DNA of 64,000 nucleotides from Polyangia bacterium (GCA_036268875.1 DATATI010000020.1:186001-250000), one strand, 5' to 3'. Numbered from the stretch's first letter, positions 36,730-46,354 are shown. Translations and numbers: made by a program. The notes: generated by a model not told the origin, from the letters alone.

Positions 36730-37541
36730 TGGCTGACCTCTTTCTTCGTCGGCGTGGCAGCCAACTCGGGCGGCAGGTCCTTGCCCAGCAGTTCGGCAGT
36801 GTGGACCAGGTTGATGTGCACCTTGACCGACGACGGATCCAACCGCGCCGCTTCGCTGTACATGTCGAAAGCATTCTTCAGATCGCCGTGGCGTTCGTAT
36901 GCGAAGCCGAGGTTGTTCCTCGATTCGGCCGGCGAGCCGCCCATGTCGAACTCGTGCGAGGCGCGCCGGAAGTCGCCGCGCGCGGCCAGGGCGAAACCGA
37001 GGTTGGTGCGCAGGCGGCGGTTGGTCGGGGTGAGACGCGTGGCCTGCGAATAGAACTGGATGGCGTCCTGGAATTTGCCGCGCAAAAACAGGGAAAAACC
37101 CAGGTTATTCAGATAGGCGGCGTTGTTCGGATCGCGCGCGACGGCGGCCCGGTGCTCTTTTTCGGCGTCCAGGGGGCGCTGCTCGACGTCGTACAGGATC
37201 CCCAGCGCCGCGTGCGCTTCCGCCGAGCGATCGTCGAGCTGGATCGCTTGCAGCAGATCGGCCTCCGCCTCGGCGGTCAGGCCCTGTTCGCGGTAGATGG
37301 TGCCGCGCAGGACCAGCACCTCGGCGTCGTCGGGACGGGTGCGGTGCAATTCGTCGGCATAGGCGAAGGCGGCCGGCCACTGCTGGCGCGCCACCAGCTC
37401 GCGGGCCAGGTTGCGGCGCGCGACGTAGGTGTCGCCGCGCAGGCTGCCTTCCTGGTGGACGCAACCACCAGCCAGCGCCGGCAGCGCCGCCCCGAGCACC
37501 AACATCAGCGCCGACGCCAGCGCGGTTTCGTTTCGTTTCAT
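36726..37541 (-). CDS. tadD: TadD-like TPR lipoprotein of the pilus locus
   Basis: This is a 271-residue lipoprotein: an N-terminal signal with lipobox LAGGC (residues about 23-27), then tetratricopeptide repeats across 45-240 (for example NNAAYLNNLGFSLFLRG and ESRNNLGFAYERHGD). TadD proteins are outer-membrane TPR lipoproteins needed for Flp pilus assembly. The ATG at 37541 overlaps the stop of tadC by 4 bp and gives the complete signal peptide. It is convergent with the sigma/TPR pair beyond the small lipoprotein. Confidence 0.85.
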   Translation of the reverse strand: MKRNETALASALMLVLGAALPALAGGCVHQEGSLRGDTYVARRNLARELVARQQWPAAFAYADELHRTRPDDAEVLVLRGTIYREQGLTAEAEADLLQAIQLDDRSAEAHAALGILYDVEQRPLDAEKEHRAAVARDPNNAAYLNNLGFSLFLRGKFQDAIQFYSQATRLTPTNRRLRTNLGFALAARGDFRRASHEFDMGGSPAESRNNLGFAYERHGDLKNAFDMYSEAARLDPSSVKVHINLVHTAELLGKDLPPELAATPTKKEVSQ

Positions 37542-38488
37542 GGTGTGCCTCCGAACGCTTGTTTGATCATCACCACCGCCGGGCCCATCACCACCGCGAT
37601 CAGCGACGGCAAGATGCAGAGCACCAGCGGAATCGTCATCTTCACCGAGACCATGGCGGCCTTTTCCTCGGCCCGCTGCATGCGTTTGACCCGCATGCCG
37701 TCCGAGTGCACGCGCAGCGCCCGCGCCACGCTGGTGCCGAAGATGTCGGTCTGGATCAGCATGGCGGCCAGGGCGCGCAGATCTTCCACGCCGGTCCGTT
37801 CGGCCAGGCGGCGAAACGAATCGGCGCGCGGGATGCCGGCCTGCACTTCCAGAAACGTCTGGTTCAATTCCAGCGCCAGCACCGGCGCGGCCAGCGTCAT
37901 CTCTTCCGACACGCGGGCCATCGCGGCGTCCAGGCCCAGGCCGGCCTCCACGCACGTCACCAGCAGATCCATGGCGTCGGGCAGGGCGCGCTCCAAGTCC
38001 TGCTGCCGCTCTTTGATCTTGCTGTTCAGGATCAGGTTCGGGATCCAGAAGGCCAGTCCGCACAGCCACACGGCGATCACCACGTCGACGGGAAAGGCCA
38101 GCGGCCTGGTGAGGTGACTGTTGAACTGAAGAAAAAAAGCCGGCAACAGGGGCGCGAGAAGGATCTTCAGGCCAAGAAAAATCTCCAGCGCCCGTTCGCC
38201 CTGATAGCCAGCGCGGATCATGTCCAGCCGCGCGCGCGACAATTCGGCGGCCTCGCTGGGACGAGCCAGCTTTGACAGCCGGCGCAACAACTTGGAAAAA
38301 GCAGCAGACACATCACCGCCATCGGCCAGGGCAGGTGCGCCATTCGCCTCGTCACTCATTCGATCGCCGCCGCGCACAAGGCGTTCGACGACGCGATTCC
38401 GCCGGGTAAAAAGCGAACGCAAACCCAGCGCAACCGCGATCACGAAGACCATGCTCGCCACACCCGCGACGAGCAGATCAATGTTCAT
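37538..38488 (-). CDS. tadC: Tad pilus inner-membrane platform protein TadC
   Basis: This is a 316-residue type II secretion F (GspF)-domain membrane protein. Membrane helices lie at the N-terminus, near 110-150 and at the C-terminus. The soluble core has ERALPDAMDLLVTCVEAGLGLDAAMARV, the conserved GspF segment, and ending helices with PLVLCILPSLIAVVMGPA. It works with TadB as the assembly platform on which the ATPase TadA acts. The ATG at 38488 is used, since an earlier in-frame start would overlap tadB and lacks a ribosome site. Confidence 0.92.
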   Translation of the reverse strand: MNIDLLVAGVASMVFVIAVALGLRSLFTRRNRVVERLVRGGDRMSDEANGAPALADGGDVSAAFSKLLRRLSKLARPSEAAELSRARLDMIRAGYQGERALEIFLGLKILLAPLLPAFFLQFNSHLTRPLAFPVDVVIAVWLCGLAFWIPNLILNSKIKERQQDLERALPDAMDLLVTCVEAGLGLDAAMARVSEEMTLAAPVLALELNQTFLEVQAGIPRADSFRRLAERTGVEDLRALAAMLIQTDIFGTSVARALRVHSDGMRVKRMQRAEEKAAMVSVKMTIPLVLCILPSLIAVVMGPAVVMIKQAFGGTP

Positions 38489-38502
38489 ACCAGCGCCGCC
38501 CT

Positions 38503-39465
38503 TCACACTGTCACCTTGGCCATGCGACGCATCCAAAGAAAGCCCAAGAACCAACTGGCAACGGCGTACCCCAGAACCATGTTGCCCAGTTTTTCGGTGA
38601 TCAGCAGGCGGGCGTACGGCGCGTTGGTGGCGGCGATGAAGATGCCGGTGAGGATCGGCAGCGCACCCAGGATGTAGCTGGACATGCGGCCCTCGGCGGT
38701 CAGCGTGTTCAGCTTGCCGTAAAAGCGATAACGCTGGCGAACGGTGTCGGCGATCTTCTCGATGATCTCGACCAGGTTGCCGCCGGTCTCTTTCTGCACG
38801 ATCACCGAGACAGCAAAGATCTTGAGGTCGCGGTTGCTGGGCGCGCGCTTGGTCATCTGAGCGACGGCCTTCTCGAACGGCAGGCCCAGGTTCTGTTCCT
38901 CGAAGGCGCGGGCAAATTCCACGCTGATGGGCGGGGCCATCTCGTTGGCCACCATCTTGAACGCACTGCCGAGGGCGTGTCCGGCGCGCAGCGAGCGGGC
39001 CATCATGTCCAGGGCGTCGGGCAGCTGCTCGGTGAGCTTGCGGCTACGGCGCTCGCGCTTCATCACCGTCAACATGTACGGCAACGGCAGGCCCATCGGC
39101 ACCAGGGCCAGCGCCACCAGCGGGCCGCCACCAATGATCAAGCCCAAAGCGAACACCACCAGCGCGCACAAGGCGCAATAGCCGAGCAAGCGGCCGACGG
39201 TGATGCCGGCCTCGGCCTGCTCCAGCAATTCCTCCAGGTGCCGCGAAAGTGACCAGCCGCGCAGAAGCTCGTCGAGGACGCGGTTGCTGGAGAGCTTGCC
39301 CTCGCGCAGAAGGCCGCTCGAGGCCGCGGTCCCCGAGCCCAGGGAGCGCAGGCGGCGCTTGAGCTCGTCCGCCTGGCGGTCTCGGATGAACCGCACCGTC
39401 GCTGCGATCGCCTCAGCAAAGGCAATCAACATCACGCTGACGAGGACGACTAGGACGATATGCAT
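38503..39465 (-). CDS. tadB: Tad pilus inner-membrane platform protein TadB
   Basis: This is a 320-residue GspF-type protein with N-terminal and central membrane helices. The core segment TEQLPDALDMMARSLRAGHALGSAFKMVANE is diagnostic, followed by VQKETGGNLVEIIEKIADTVRQR. It is a paralogue of TadC and probably forms a heteromeric platform with it. It lies 2 bp downstream of tadA and 14 bp upstream of tadC, so it is clearly part of one operon. Confidence 0.93.
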   Translation of the reverse strand: MHIVLVVLVSVMLIAFAEAIAATVRFIRDRQADELKRRLRSLGSGTAASSGLLREGKLSSNRVLDELLRGWSLSRHLEELLEQAEAGITVGRLLGYCALCALVVFALGLIIGGGPLVALALVPMGLPLPYMLTVMKRERRSRKLTEQLPDALDMMARSLRAGHALGSAFKMVANEMAPPISVEFARAFEEQNLGLPFEKAVAQMTKRAPSNRDLKIFAVSVIVQKETGGNLVEIIEKIADTVRQRYRFYGKLNTLTAEGRMSSYILGALPILTGIFIAATNAPYARLLITEKLGNMVLGYAVASWFLGFLWMRRMAKVTV

Positions 39466-39467
39466 GC

Positions 39468-40877
39468 TCAGATCGCCGCCATGTGCGGGCGAAGAACCTC
39501 TGCCACATTGATCCCGTAGCGTTCGATCCGCTCCATCACCTTCGGCCGCACCCCCAGAGAGCGGAACTCGCCCACCACTTTTCCGTCGGCGTCGATCCCG
39601 CGCTGGTCAAAACGAAACAGCTCTTGCGAGGTGATCACCGCGCCTTCCATGCCGATGATCTCGGAGATGCTGGTGATGCGGCGCTTGCCGTCCAGGCCGC
39701 GGGTCAGCTGGATGATCACGTTCAGCGCGCGCGAGATGGTCTGCCGCACCAGCGCCTCGGACATCTGGATGCCGCCCATGCCGACCATCGCCTCGATGCG
39801 CGACAGAGCGTCGCGCGGGGTGTTGGCGTGCACGGTGGTCATCGAGCCTTCGTGGCCGGTGTTCATCGCCTGCAGCATGTCCAGCACCTCGCCGCCGCGG
39901 CACTCGCCGATGATGATGCGGTCGGGGCGCATGCGCAGGGCGTTCTTCACCAGATCACGGGCGATGATCTCGCCACGGCCTTCGATGTTCGGCGGGCGCG
40001 TCTCCAAACGCACCACGTGGCGCTGCTGCAGTTGCAGTTCGGCGGCGTCTTCGATGGTCACCACCCGTTCGCCCTCGGGGATGAACGACGACAGGGCGTT
40101 CAGCATGGTGGTCTTGCCGGTGCCGGTGCCGCCGCTGATGAGGCAGTTCAGCTTGGCTTTCACGCAAGCGCCCAGGAAGGCCACCATGTCGACGGTGGCG
40201 CTGCCGATGGTGACGATGTCCTTCACGCGCAGCGGTTTGCCGCCAAAACGCCGGATCGACATCACCGGCCCGTCGATGGACAAGGGCGGGATGATGGCGT
40301 TGACGCGCGAGCCGTCGGGCAGGCGGGCGTCGGCCATGGGCGATGAATCGTCGACGCGGCGGCCGACGCGCGAGACGATGCGATTTATGATCTGGGTCAG
40401 GTGGTCATTGTCGCGAAAACGAACCGCGGTCAGCTCCAGCTTTCCACGCCGTTCGATGTAGACGGTGTTGAACGTGTTCACCAGGATGTCGGAGATGGTG
40501 GTGTCGCGCAGCAGCGGCTCCAGCGGACCAAGGCCGGTGACTTCATCGAGAAGCTCTTCGACCATCTGATCGCGCTCGGTGCGATTCAGCGGCAGCTCGC
40601 TGCCGGCCAGCAACCCGGCCAGGATCGACCGCAGCTCGTCCAGCAGCTGCTCGCGCGGCAGCTGATCGATGGTCTTGAGATCCAGCTTTTCGATCAGCTT
40701 CTGGTGCAGCTCGTGCTTGAGATTCTGGTAAGCATCGACGGTGATCCCGCCGTGCTGCGAGCGCGGGTCGGACAGCGTCGACAGCCCGGCGGCCGGCGTG
40801 TTCAGGCGCGGCGTTTGCCCGGCAGCGCTCGCTCCACCCGGGCCGTGGCCTTGGCGCAGGCGATCACGCAGTCCCAT
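39468..40877 (-). CDS. tadA: Tad pilus assembly ATPase TadA (CpaF)
   Basis: This is a 469-residue secretion ATPase that powers extension, and probably retraction, of the Flp pilus. Walker [10 protein letters not shown] is at 249-257. Walker B, the Asp box ([10 protein letters not shown]) and the His box ([13 protein letters not shown]) follow. The start at 40877 is preferred over the upstream ATG at 40898 because an AAGAAGG ribosome site lies just before it; the gene then overlaps the end of the cpaE-like gene by 14 bp. Confidence 0.95.
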   Translation of the reverse strand: MGLRDRLRQGHGPGGASAAGQTPRLNTPAAGLSTLSDPRSQHGGITVDAYQNLKHELHQKLIEKLDLKTIDQLPREQLLDELRSILAGLLAGSELPLNRTERDQMVEELLDEVTGLGPLEPLLRDTTISDILVNTFNTVYIERRGKLELTAVRFRDNDHLTQIINRIVSRVGRRVDDSSPMADARLPDGSRVNAIIPPLSIDGPVMSIRRFGGKPLRVKDIVTIGSATVDMVAFLGACVKAKLNCLISGGTGTGKTTMLNALSSFIPEGERVVTIEDAAELQLQQRHVVRLETRPPNIEGRGEIIARDLVKNALRMRPDRIIIGECRGGEVLDMLQAMNTGHEGSMTTVHANTPRDALSRIEAMVGMGGIQMSEALVRQTISRALNVIIQLTRGLDGKRRITSISEIIGMEGAVITSQELFRFDQRGIDADGKVVGEFRSLGVRPKVMERIERYGINVAEVLRPHMAAI

Positions 40878-42036
40878 CGGCCACCTTCTTGTTGCCAAAG
40901 ATGGTTCCCAAGATGCTGGGCCGGCGCACGCGCTCTTTGCGCTCTCCCGACAGCAACGGCACCAGCTCGTCGATGTCCTGGGTCAGGCGGGCGCGCGGCG
41001 CCACGTCGCCGAGCAGCATGCCGCGGTTGATGGCGTCGATGACCGAGACGAAGTCGTTGCTGATGGTGTGGGCCACCGGCATCTTCAGCGTCTCGGCGAT
41101 CACCTCCATGGTGATCTTTGACGACTTCTGAAAGCGGTTCAGCACCAGCTTGATCTTGGTCTCGTCGTAGCCGAGGCGGGTGAACAGATCCAGGCAGCGC
41201 TGGCCGTTGCGCACCGCTGGAACGTCCTGGGTCATCACCATCAGCAAGAACTGGCTGGCGTCCAGGGCGGCCAGCGAGATCTCGTCGAAGCCGCGCACGC
41301 CATCGATGATGGTCTTCTCGTAATTTTTCCGGAGAAACTGGATCAACCCCACGATGTCGGTGGCCTTGACCTGATCGGCCTCCTCCATCTTTCCGCTCTG
41401 GGCCAGCACGTTCACGCCCGACGAGTGCTTGGTCATCGACGAATCCAGCAGGTCGCGATCCAGGCGGGTCATGTTCGACACCACGTCGCTGATCGAATAG
41501 CCGCCGGTGACGTCCATGAATGAATGCACGTCGCCGAGGTGCAGATTCAGATCGACCAGGCACACGCGCATTCCCTTCTTGGCCATCGAGCCGGCCAGGT
41601 TGGTGGCAATGGTGGTGGTACCGACGCCACCCTTGGCCCCGAAGCAGGTGATCACGGTGCCCAGGCCGTCCGCGTGCTCGGCGCTCTTCGCTTGCGAGCG
41701 GACGGCCACGCGCAGCTCTTCGTGGTCGCTCTCCAGCACGAACTCGCGGGCGCCGGCGCGCATGGCCCGCAGGATGAGCTCGGGATCCTTCGTCGGGCTG
41801 ACCACGATGACCACCCCACCCGAAGCGGTGATGTTGTGGATCAAACCGAATCGCTGCGGCGTCTGGGGGCTGATCGCCACCAGGGCGGTGTTCGACCGCA
41901 GGCGCCGCATCTCGTCGGGCACGAGCTCGGCGGGAACGTTGAGACGGGTCAGGTTGGCCACGTCCTTGAGCGCCTTGCGCAGATCTGCTTCCTGCGCGTC
42001 GGTCGCTCCCAGCAGCAGGACACTTGGTTTTTGCAT
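40864..42036 (-). CDS. cpaE: CpaE/TadZ-family ParA-like ATPase
   Basis: This is a 390-residue protein with an atypical receiver-like N-terminal domain (1-125; no canonical phospho-acceptor pattern) and a MinD/ParA ATPase domain. The ATPase has a deviant Walker A KGGVGTTT (about 135-142), then [14 protein letters not shown] and a late region [25 protein letters not shown]. CpaE/TadZ localises the pilus machine at the pole or a membrane site. It is encoded between the secretin and TadA. Confidence 0.93.
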   Translation of the reverse strand: MQKPSVLLLGATDAQEADLRKALKDVANLTRLNVPAELVPDEMRRLRSNTALVAISPQTPQRFGLIHNITASGGVVIVVSPTKDPELILRAMRAGAREFVLESDHEELRVAVRSQAKSAEHADGLGTVITCFGAKGGVGTTTIATNLAGSMAKKGMRVCLVDLNLHLGDVHSFMDVTGGYSISDVVSNMTRLDRDLLDSSMTKHSSGVNVLAQSGKMEEADQVKATDIVGLIQFLRKNYEKTIIDGVRGFDEISLAALDASQFLLMVMTQDVPAVRNGQRCLDLFTRLGYDETKIKLVLNRFQKSSKITMEVIAETLKMPVAHTISNDFVSVIDAINRGMLLGDVAPRARLTQDIDELVPLLSGERKERVRRPSILGTIFGNKKVADGTA

Positions 42037-42054
42037 GACGTCTTTTCGCCTTCC

Positions 42055-43596
42055 CTAACGAATGAATCCCAGCTCGCCGGTGGGTCCGCGACCGGCGCGG
42101 GCCTCGAATGTGGGGTGCGTGTCGGCCGAGGCGTGCGGCGCCGTTCCCTTGCCGGGTGCCGTCGGCGATCCGGGCGCGGCGGCCGGCGCGGCCTCGACCG
42201 GCGGCTCCGGCTTGGCGCGCATGCCGCTGCCCTCGCTGCCCAGCAAGAACAGCTCGAAGTCGTTGGGGTCGTTCAGCTCGTCGTCGGTGGGCAGGGGCGG
42301 CACCTCGTGCGGGGCCAGCGGCTTGGTCAGGCGCGCAGTGATCACCACCAGCAGCTCGGATTCGTCCCGCTGGTAGGCAACCGAGCGGAACAGCGCGCCC
42401 AGCACCGGCAGATCCCCCAAGAGCGGAATCTTGTCGATCTGCGAGCGCACCTTGTTCGACAGCAGGCCGGCGATGGCGAAGCTTTGCCCGTCGGACAGGC
42501 GCACGGTGGTCTCGCTTTGCCGGGAGATCAACCCAGGGATGGAGAAGCCGCTGACCGTCACTGACCGCGACGGATCCACGTCGCTGACCTCGGTCTGCAG
42601 CTTCAAATGCAGCGTTCCCGCACCGATCACCGTGGGGACAAAGTTCAGGATGATGCCGAATTTTTTCCACTGCACCGAGATGGCGCCCAGGCCCGTGGCC
42701 ATCGGAATGGGGAACTCGCCGCCGGCCAGGAACTTGGCCTCTTGCCCGGACATCGCCACCAGGGTCGGCTCGGCCAGCGTCTTGGCCAGCCCTGACGATT
42801 CCAGCATCGACAGCATGGCGCTGAAGGGGAACGTCGGCAGCCCGGAGAAAAACAGGGAGAACGCGCTGCCCGCGGCGGCCGGCGCAATGGCCGGCAGGTT
42901 GCCGCCCGTGCCGGGGACGGTGAGGAACTGTCCGGCGGAGGTGCCCGACGCGGTCACGCCGCCGACGAAGCGCCCGGCGGCGTCGGTGTGAAACAAGTTG
43001 AGGCCCATCTCGCGCAGGGCCTTGCGCGAGACCTCGGCGAACTTCACCTCCAGCTGCACTTGCTGGTTGCCGGCCACCCGGATCAGGTTGGCCACCTTCT
43101 CGGCGTGCAACTGGGCCACCTCGGCGGCGCGCTCGGGCACGCGCACGTCGGAGGCCTCGCCCGACAGCACCACCAGATCGCCGGCGGCGGACACGGTGAT
43201 GTGCTCGTCGGGGAAAAGATCCTTCAGTTGGCGGCGCAGGCCGTCCAGGTTGCGCGCCACCGTCAGCGCCAGCACCAGCGGCTCGTCGCGTTTGTTCCAC
43301 AAGGTGAGATCAGTCGACCCCACCCCGCGCGCGGTCATCAGAAGCTGCGTCGGCGTGATCACCTTCAGATCGGCGACCTTGGGATCAGCGACGGAGACGC
43401 GGCCGATGGCTTCGGACAGAACCAGCAGGCGGTTCTGGCCGACTTCCAGGGCCAGCGACTTGGCGGCGCCGACCTCGCGGTCGACGCGGAGCTGCGGCAC
43501 GTTGCTGAGCTCGGAGGCCGGCGCCTGCCGCCCTGACGTCAGAACCAGCGCGCCCAGCAGCGCAGAAAACAGCGGACCTCGGCGATAGAAAATCAT
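42055..43596 (-). CDS. cpaC: Tad pilus outer-membrane secretin (CpaC/RcpA)
   Basis: This is a 513-residue secretin that forms the outer-membrane channel for the Flp pilus. A Sec signal peptide of about 28 residues is followed by an N-terminal BON/N0-like region (35-190). The secretin core is about 220-440, with the family segment SRQSETTVRLSDGQSFAIAGL and the IPLLGDLPVLGALFRS motif. A Pro/Gly/Ala-rich tail ends the protein. It lies 6 bp downstream of cpaB. Confidence 0.94.
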   Translation of the reverse strand: MIFYRRGPLFSALLGALVLTSGRQAPASELSNVPQLRVDREVGAAKSLALEVGQNRLLVLSEAIGRVSVADPKVADLKVITPTQLLMTARGVGSTDLTLWNKRDEPLVLALTVARNLDGLRRQLKDLFPDEHITVSAAGDLVVLSGEASDVRVPERAAEVAQLHAEKVANLIRVAGNQQVQLEVKFAEVSRKALREMGLNLFHTDAAGRFVGGVTASGTSAGQFLTVPGTGGNLPAIAPAAAGSAFSLFFSGLPTFPFSAMLSMLESSGLAKTLAEPTLVAMSGQEAKFLAGGEFPIPMATGLGAISVQWKKFGIILNFVPTVIGAGTLHLKLQTEVSDVDPSRSVTVSGFSIPGLISRQSETTVRLSDGQSFAIAGLLSNKVRSQIDKIPLLGDLPVLGALFRSVAYQRDESELLVVITARLTKPLAPHEVPPLPTDDELNDPNDFELFLLGSEGSGMRAKPEPPVEAAPAAAPGSPTAPGKGTAPHASADTHPTFEARAGRGPTGELGFIR

Positions 43597-43602
43597 GGCT
43601 TC

Positions 43603-44586
43603 CTACTTTTTCTCCTTGGCGTCGAACTTCCGCTCTTCGAAGCGATCGCCGCGCAAGATCTCCACCACGTCGCGGTGGTGGCCGGCGTTCGGATCGGGGG
43701 CGGGCGCGTGGTGCACGACGCTGTGTCCGCGGTGCGACGGGATGATCGGCGGGGCAGCCGGCGCGGCGGCCACCACTGGCGGCGTCGCCTCGACCGGATG
43801 GGCGCCGTCGGCCAGCAAACCCGACGGGAAAACCCCTTCGGTGGCCACTTCCTTATTGTCCGTCCAGCTGCGCAGGGTCAGAAGCAGGCGGCCTTCGGCG
43901 CCGGCCAGGGCCAGCTTTTCCGACTCTTCCGGATTGACCAGCAGCGTGGCCACGGTCACCGGGTTGGCCTGGTTGCGGTTGCGATCGTCCGAATCGATCT
44001 CCTTGCCCACCGCCAGCACCTTCACGTTCTGCAGGATGACCTTCGACGTCGACTCGGCGTCGGGCGGGCGCGAGGGGCGGATGGTGACGATGACGTCGAC
44101 GCGATCCTCGGAGTGAATGAAGCCGGCCACACCGACCACGTCGTCGACGCGCACGGCGACGGCGCGCATGTTCGGGGGGATCAGCGCCGCCAGGCCGTTG
44201 CCGGCGTCCTTCGCCGCCAGCTTGCCGGGCAGGATGGGCTCGCCTTCCAGCACGCGCGAGATGACGATGCGATCGACAATGTCCTTGAGATCGTGCAGCG
44301 CCCCAGGCGGCGCGTTGTTCGCCGGCCAATCGACCAGCTTGACCTGCTCGGCCTTCAGCTTGGTGGCCAGCGGCAGATCCGCGACCGCGACGGCGATCTT
44401 CACCATCGGCGTCGACGTCGTCACCGGCCGGTGATCGAGATAGCGGGTGATCATGAGCGCGGCCATCAGGCCGGCCACGATGGTCACCAACCAGAACACC
44501 GCCGCCCGCGCGCCCGAGCGACGGGTGCCGCTCTCGGCGGCGCGCCGCAGGCGGCTGGCGTTTCCAAGCGGATCATTCGCGGCCAC
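43603..44586 (-). CDS. cpaB: Flp pilus assembly protein CpaB (RcpC)
   Basis: This is a 327-residue protein with a cytoplasmic N-terminus, one membrane helix (about 28-48) and a periplasmic SAF domain (about 65-130: AVADLPLATKLKAEQVKLVDWP). The RcpC/CpaB family region follows, with LIPPNMRAVAVRVDDVVGVAGFIHSEDRVDVIVT. CpaB is thought to link the pilus machine with the secretin. The tail has a His/Pro-rich stretch. The gene is separated from the prepilin-peptidase gene by 39 bp. Confidence 0.92.
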   Translation of the reverse strand: MAANDPLGNASRLRRAAESGTRRSGARAAVFWLVTIVAGLMAALMITRYLDHRPVTTSTPMVKIAVAVADLPLATKLKAEQVKLVDWPANNAPPGALHDLKDIVDRIVISRVLEGEPILPGKLAAKDAGNGLAALIPPNMRAVAVRVDDVVGVAGFIHSEDRVDVIVTIRPSRPPDAESTSKVILQNVKVLAVGKEIDSDDRNRNQANPVTVATLLVNPEESEKLALAGAEGRLLLTLRSWTDNKEVATEGVFPSGLLADGAHPVEATPPVVAAAPAAPPIIPSHRGHSVVHHAPAPDPNAGHHRDVVEILRGDRFEERKFDAKEKK

Positions 44587-44625
44587 GGTAGCTCCTGTCT
44601 TTGAAAGTGGTGAAGGGCGGCAGCA

Positions 44626-45156
44626 TCACGAACCCCACGGGGCCAAAAGCGCCAGCGCGCCGCCGACCGCCACGGCGACTCCGTACGGCACCGACACGCG
44701 CGCGCCACCAGCCACCGCGCCACCACGGCTGATGGTCGGCAGCTCTTGCACCAGCGCCGCGCCGATCAGATTGCCGTTCATTTCGCGACGAGCGGCGCGC
44801 CCCGACAGCGCATAGCAAGCGGCCGCCACCACCCCACCGGCCAGCGCCGTGCCAAGCGCGAAGGGCAGCCAGCGCCCAAGCCCGATCCAGATCGCCACCG
44901 CCGCCGCCAACTTCACGTCGCCACCGCCGATCCCGCCGGCCAGCCACGGGCGATAGAGCACAGCGATGGATAAGATTCCCGAGGCCATTCCCGAAAGGAC
45001 AGCCAGGCTTCCATGGTCACACCACTGCACGCCGAGGCCCAGCGTGGCCACTGCCGCCGCCAGCGAGTTGGGGATCTTGCGCTTGGCCAGATCCCACACC
45101 GCGGCAGCGCCGAGGCAGATTCCCAGCGGCAGAAGATGGATCGCCGGGATGGTCAT
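44626..45156 (-). CDS. cpaA: Prepilin peptidase (CpaA/TadV, A24 family)
   Basis: This is a 176-residue integral membrane aspartic peptidase that cleaves the leader from the Flp prepilin. It has about six helices. The catalytic Asps are D22 in VWDLAKRKIPN and D80 in GGGDVK, both present. It lacks the N-methylase domain of type IV PilD, as expected for TadV/CpaA. It lies 28 bp downstream of flp. Confidence 0.9.
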   Translation of the reverse strand: MTIPAIHLLPLGICLGAAAVWDLAKRKIPNSLAAAVATLGLGVQWCDHGSLAVLSGMASGILSIAVLYRPWLAGGIGGGDVKLAAAVAIWIGLGRWLPFALGTALAGGVVAAACYALSGRAARREMNGNLIGAALVQELPTISRGGAVAGGARVSVPYGVAVAVGGALALLAPWGS

Positions 45157-45184
45157 GAGCGTCTTTTTGCCCGGCGATTGCCAG

Positions 45185-45349
45185 CTAAGGCATCGCGCCG
45201 CTGACGGTGGTGAATGCCTTGTTCACCTTGCCGCCCAACGTGAACACGACGACGATGATCAGACCGGCGATGGCGGCCACGATCAGGCCGTACTCGACGG
45301 CGGTCGCGCCATCTTGATCCTTGAACAGCTTCTTCAGGTTGGTGAGCAT
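45185..45349 (-). CDS. flp: Flp-type pilin subunit
   Basis: This is a 54-residue prepilin, the major subunit of the Tad pilus. A basic leader (MLTNLKKLFKDQDG) ends with the processing Gly at 14. The Glu-Tyr pair of the Flp family is at 19-20 (ATAVEYGLIV). One hydrophobic helix then spans 21-38. A strong GGAGAAGG ribosome site precedes the ATG at 45349. It is the first gene of the minus-strand Tad transcript, so its promoter lies in 45350-45601. The processing site matches what the adjacent CpaA peptidase should cut. Confidence 0.93.
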   Translation of the reverse strand: MLTNLKKLFKDQDGATAVEYGLIVAAIAGLIIVVVFTLGGKVNKAFTTVSGAMP

Positions 45350-45601
45350 CGATCCTTCTCCTTGTTGTCCAGGCTGCGTTCGCCGTTCGCTTCGGCCTTT
45401 TCCGAAAGACGCCCGGCGCCGTTTTCGTGCGTTGCAAAGGAGGACATCGACCGATGGCCCTCGCCGCTTGAGGTGGGCACGCGCAATGCTCTAACCGGCG
45501 ACCACGACGACGACCAGATCGGCGACAAAAGTGCGTCTGGGCAAAGAAACCGGCGTTCTGAACTAATGATATGGCGATCTCCGCCGAGAAATAGGGGCGG
45601 G
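45350..45601. other. Divergent region between the Tad locus and a lipoprotein operon
   Basis: This 252-bp region should hold the Tad promoter on the minus strand and a promoter for 45602-48366 on the plus strand. It contains one sigma-54-like element on the plus strand, described separately. No convincing minus-strand -35/-10 pair is evident. Confidence 0.45.
45475..45489 (+). promoter_or_regulatory. Sigma-54-like promoter element
   Basis: GGGCACGCGCAATGC closely fits the sigma-54 consensus TGGCACG-N4-TTGC, with the invariant GG and GC ten bases apart (45476-45477 and 45488-45489). Transcription would begin near 45501, leaving a leader of about 100 nt before the lipoprotein start at 45602. 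The call is by pattern only. Confidence 0.4.
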
Positions 45602-46354
45602 ATGACATTACGGGGCGCGCTATCGGTTCTGACCTTGGGGATGCCGCTGTTCACGATGGCGGCCGGGTGCGATCTGCCCCCGCATCAGTTCTTCATCGTG
45701 CAGGACCAAATCCCTCAAGCAGGCTGTCTGATCGGCGTCGACCCCGCCGTCTATCGCGGCCAGGGCGTGCTGGACGTCGGGCTGGTCTCGGACAGCACGA
45801 CGGAGGGCTACTCGGCCTTTCCGCTGGTGAAGAATGATCTGCCGGCTCCGGCCGCCAACGAGACCGCGCCGAACCGCATCGAGCTGAAAGGGTTCGACGT
45901 CGACGTCGTGGCCATCGGCACGCTGCCGGCCAACACCGACGCGCTTCTGAAGTCGCTGGACGGCACCGACATGATGCACTTTCGCCAGCCCTGGTCGGGC
46001 GTCATCGATCCGGGTGGCGGCCTGAAGGCGGCGCGCGTCTCCGTCATCACCGCCGAGCTGGCCCGCCGCATTCGCGACACCGGCGATCTGCGCGCCAAAG
46101 GATCCTTCTTTCAGCTGGGCGCACGCATCCGGGTCGCCGGCGATCGCTCGGGGGCCGTCGAATCCGATCCGTTCCTGTTTCCCATCCGCGTCTGCGACGG
46201 CTGTCTCATCGGCCAGGTTGAAAGCTGCCCGCTGTCCGCGACGCCCGCCAACGCCGGCAACGTCTGCAATGTCGCGCAGGACGACGTCGTCGATTGCTGC
46301 ACCACCGGCACCACGCTGACCTGCCCGGCCCAGGTGGCCACGGCCGCGCCGTGA
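45602..46354 (+). CDS. Exported lipoprotein, unknown, first gene of a pair
   Basis: This is a 250-residue protein. The signal peptide ends in lipobox MAAGC (about 18-22). The mature part is beta-rich with eight or more Cys, clustered near the C-terminus (VCDGCLIG, ESCPL, VDCCTTGTT), suggesting a disulfide-bonded extracellular domain. No family is recognised. The ATG at 45602 has a G-rich ribosome site. It overlaps the following large lipoprotein gene by 4 bp (GTGA), and may be read from the sigma-54-like element upstream. Confidence 0.75.
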   Translation: MTLRGALSVLTLGMPLFTMAAGCDLPPHQFFIVQDQIPQAGCLIGVDPAVYRGQGVLDVGLVSDSTTEGYSAFPLVKNDLPAPAANETAPNRIELKGFDVDVVAIGTLPANTDALLKSLDGTDMMHFRQPWSGVIDPGGGLKAARVSVITAELARRIRDTGDLRAKGSFFQLGARIRVAGDRSGAVESDPFLFPIRVCDGCLIGQVESCPLSATPANAGNVCNVAQDDVVDCCTTGTTLTCPAQVATAAP

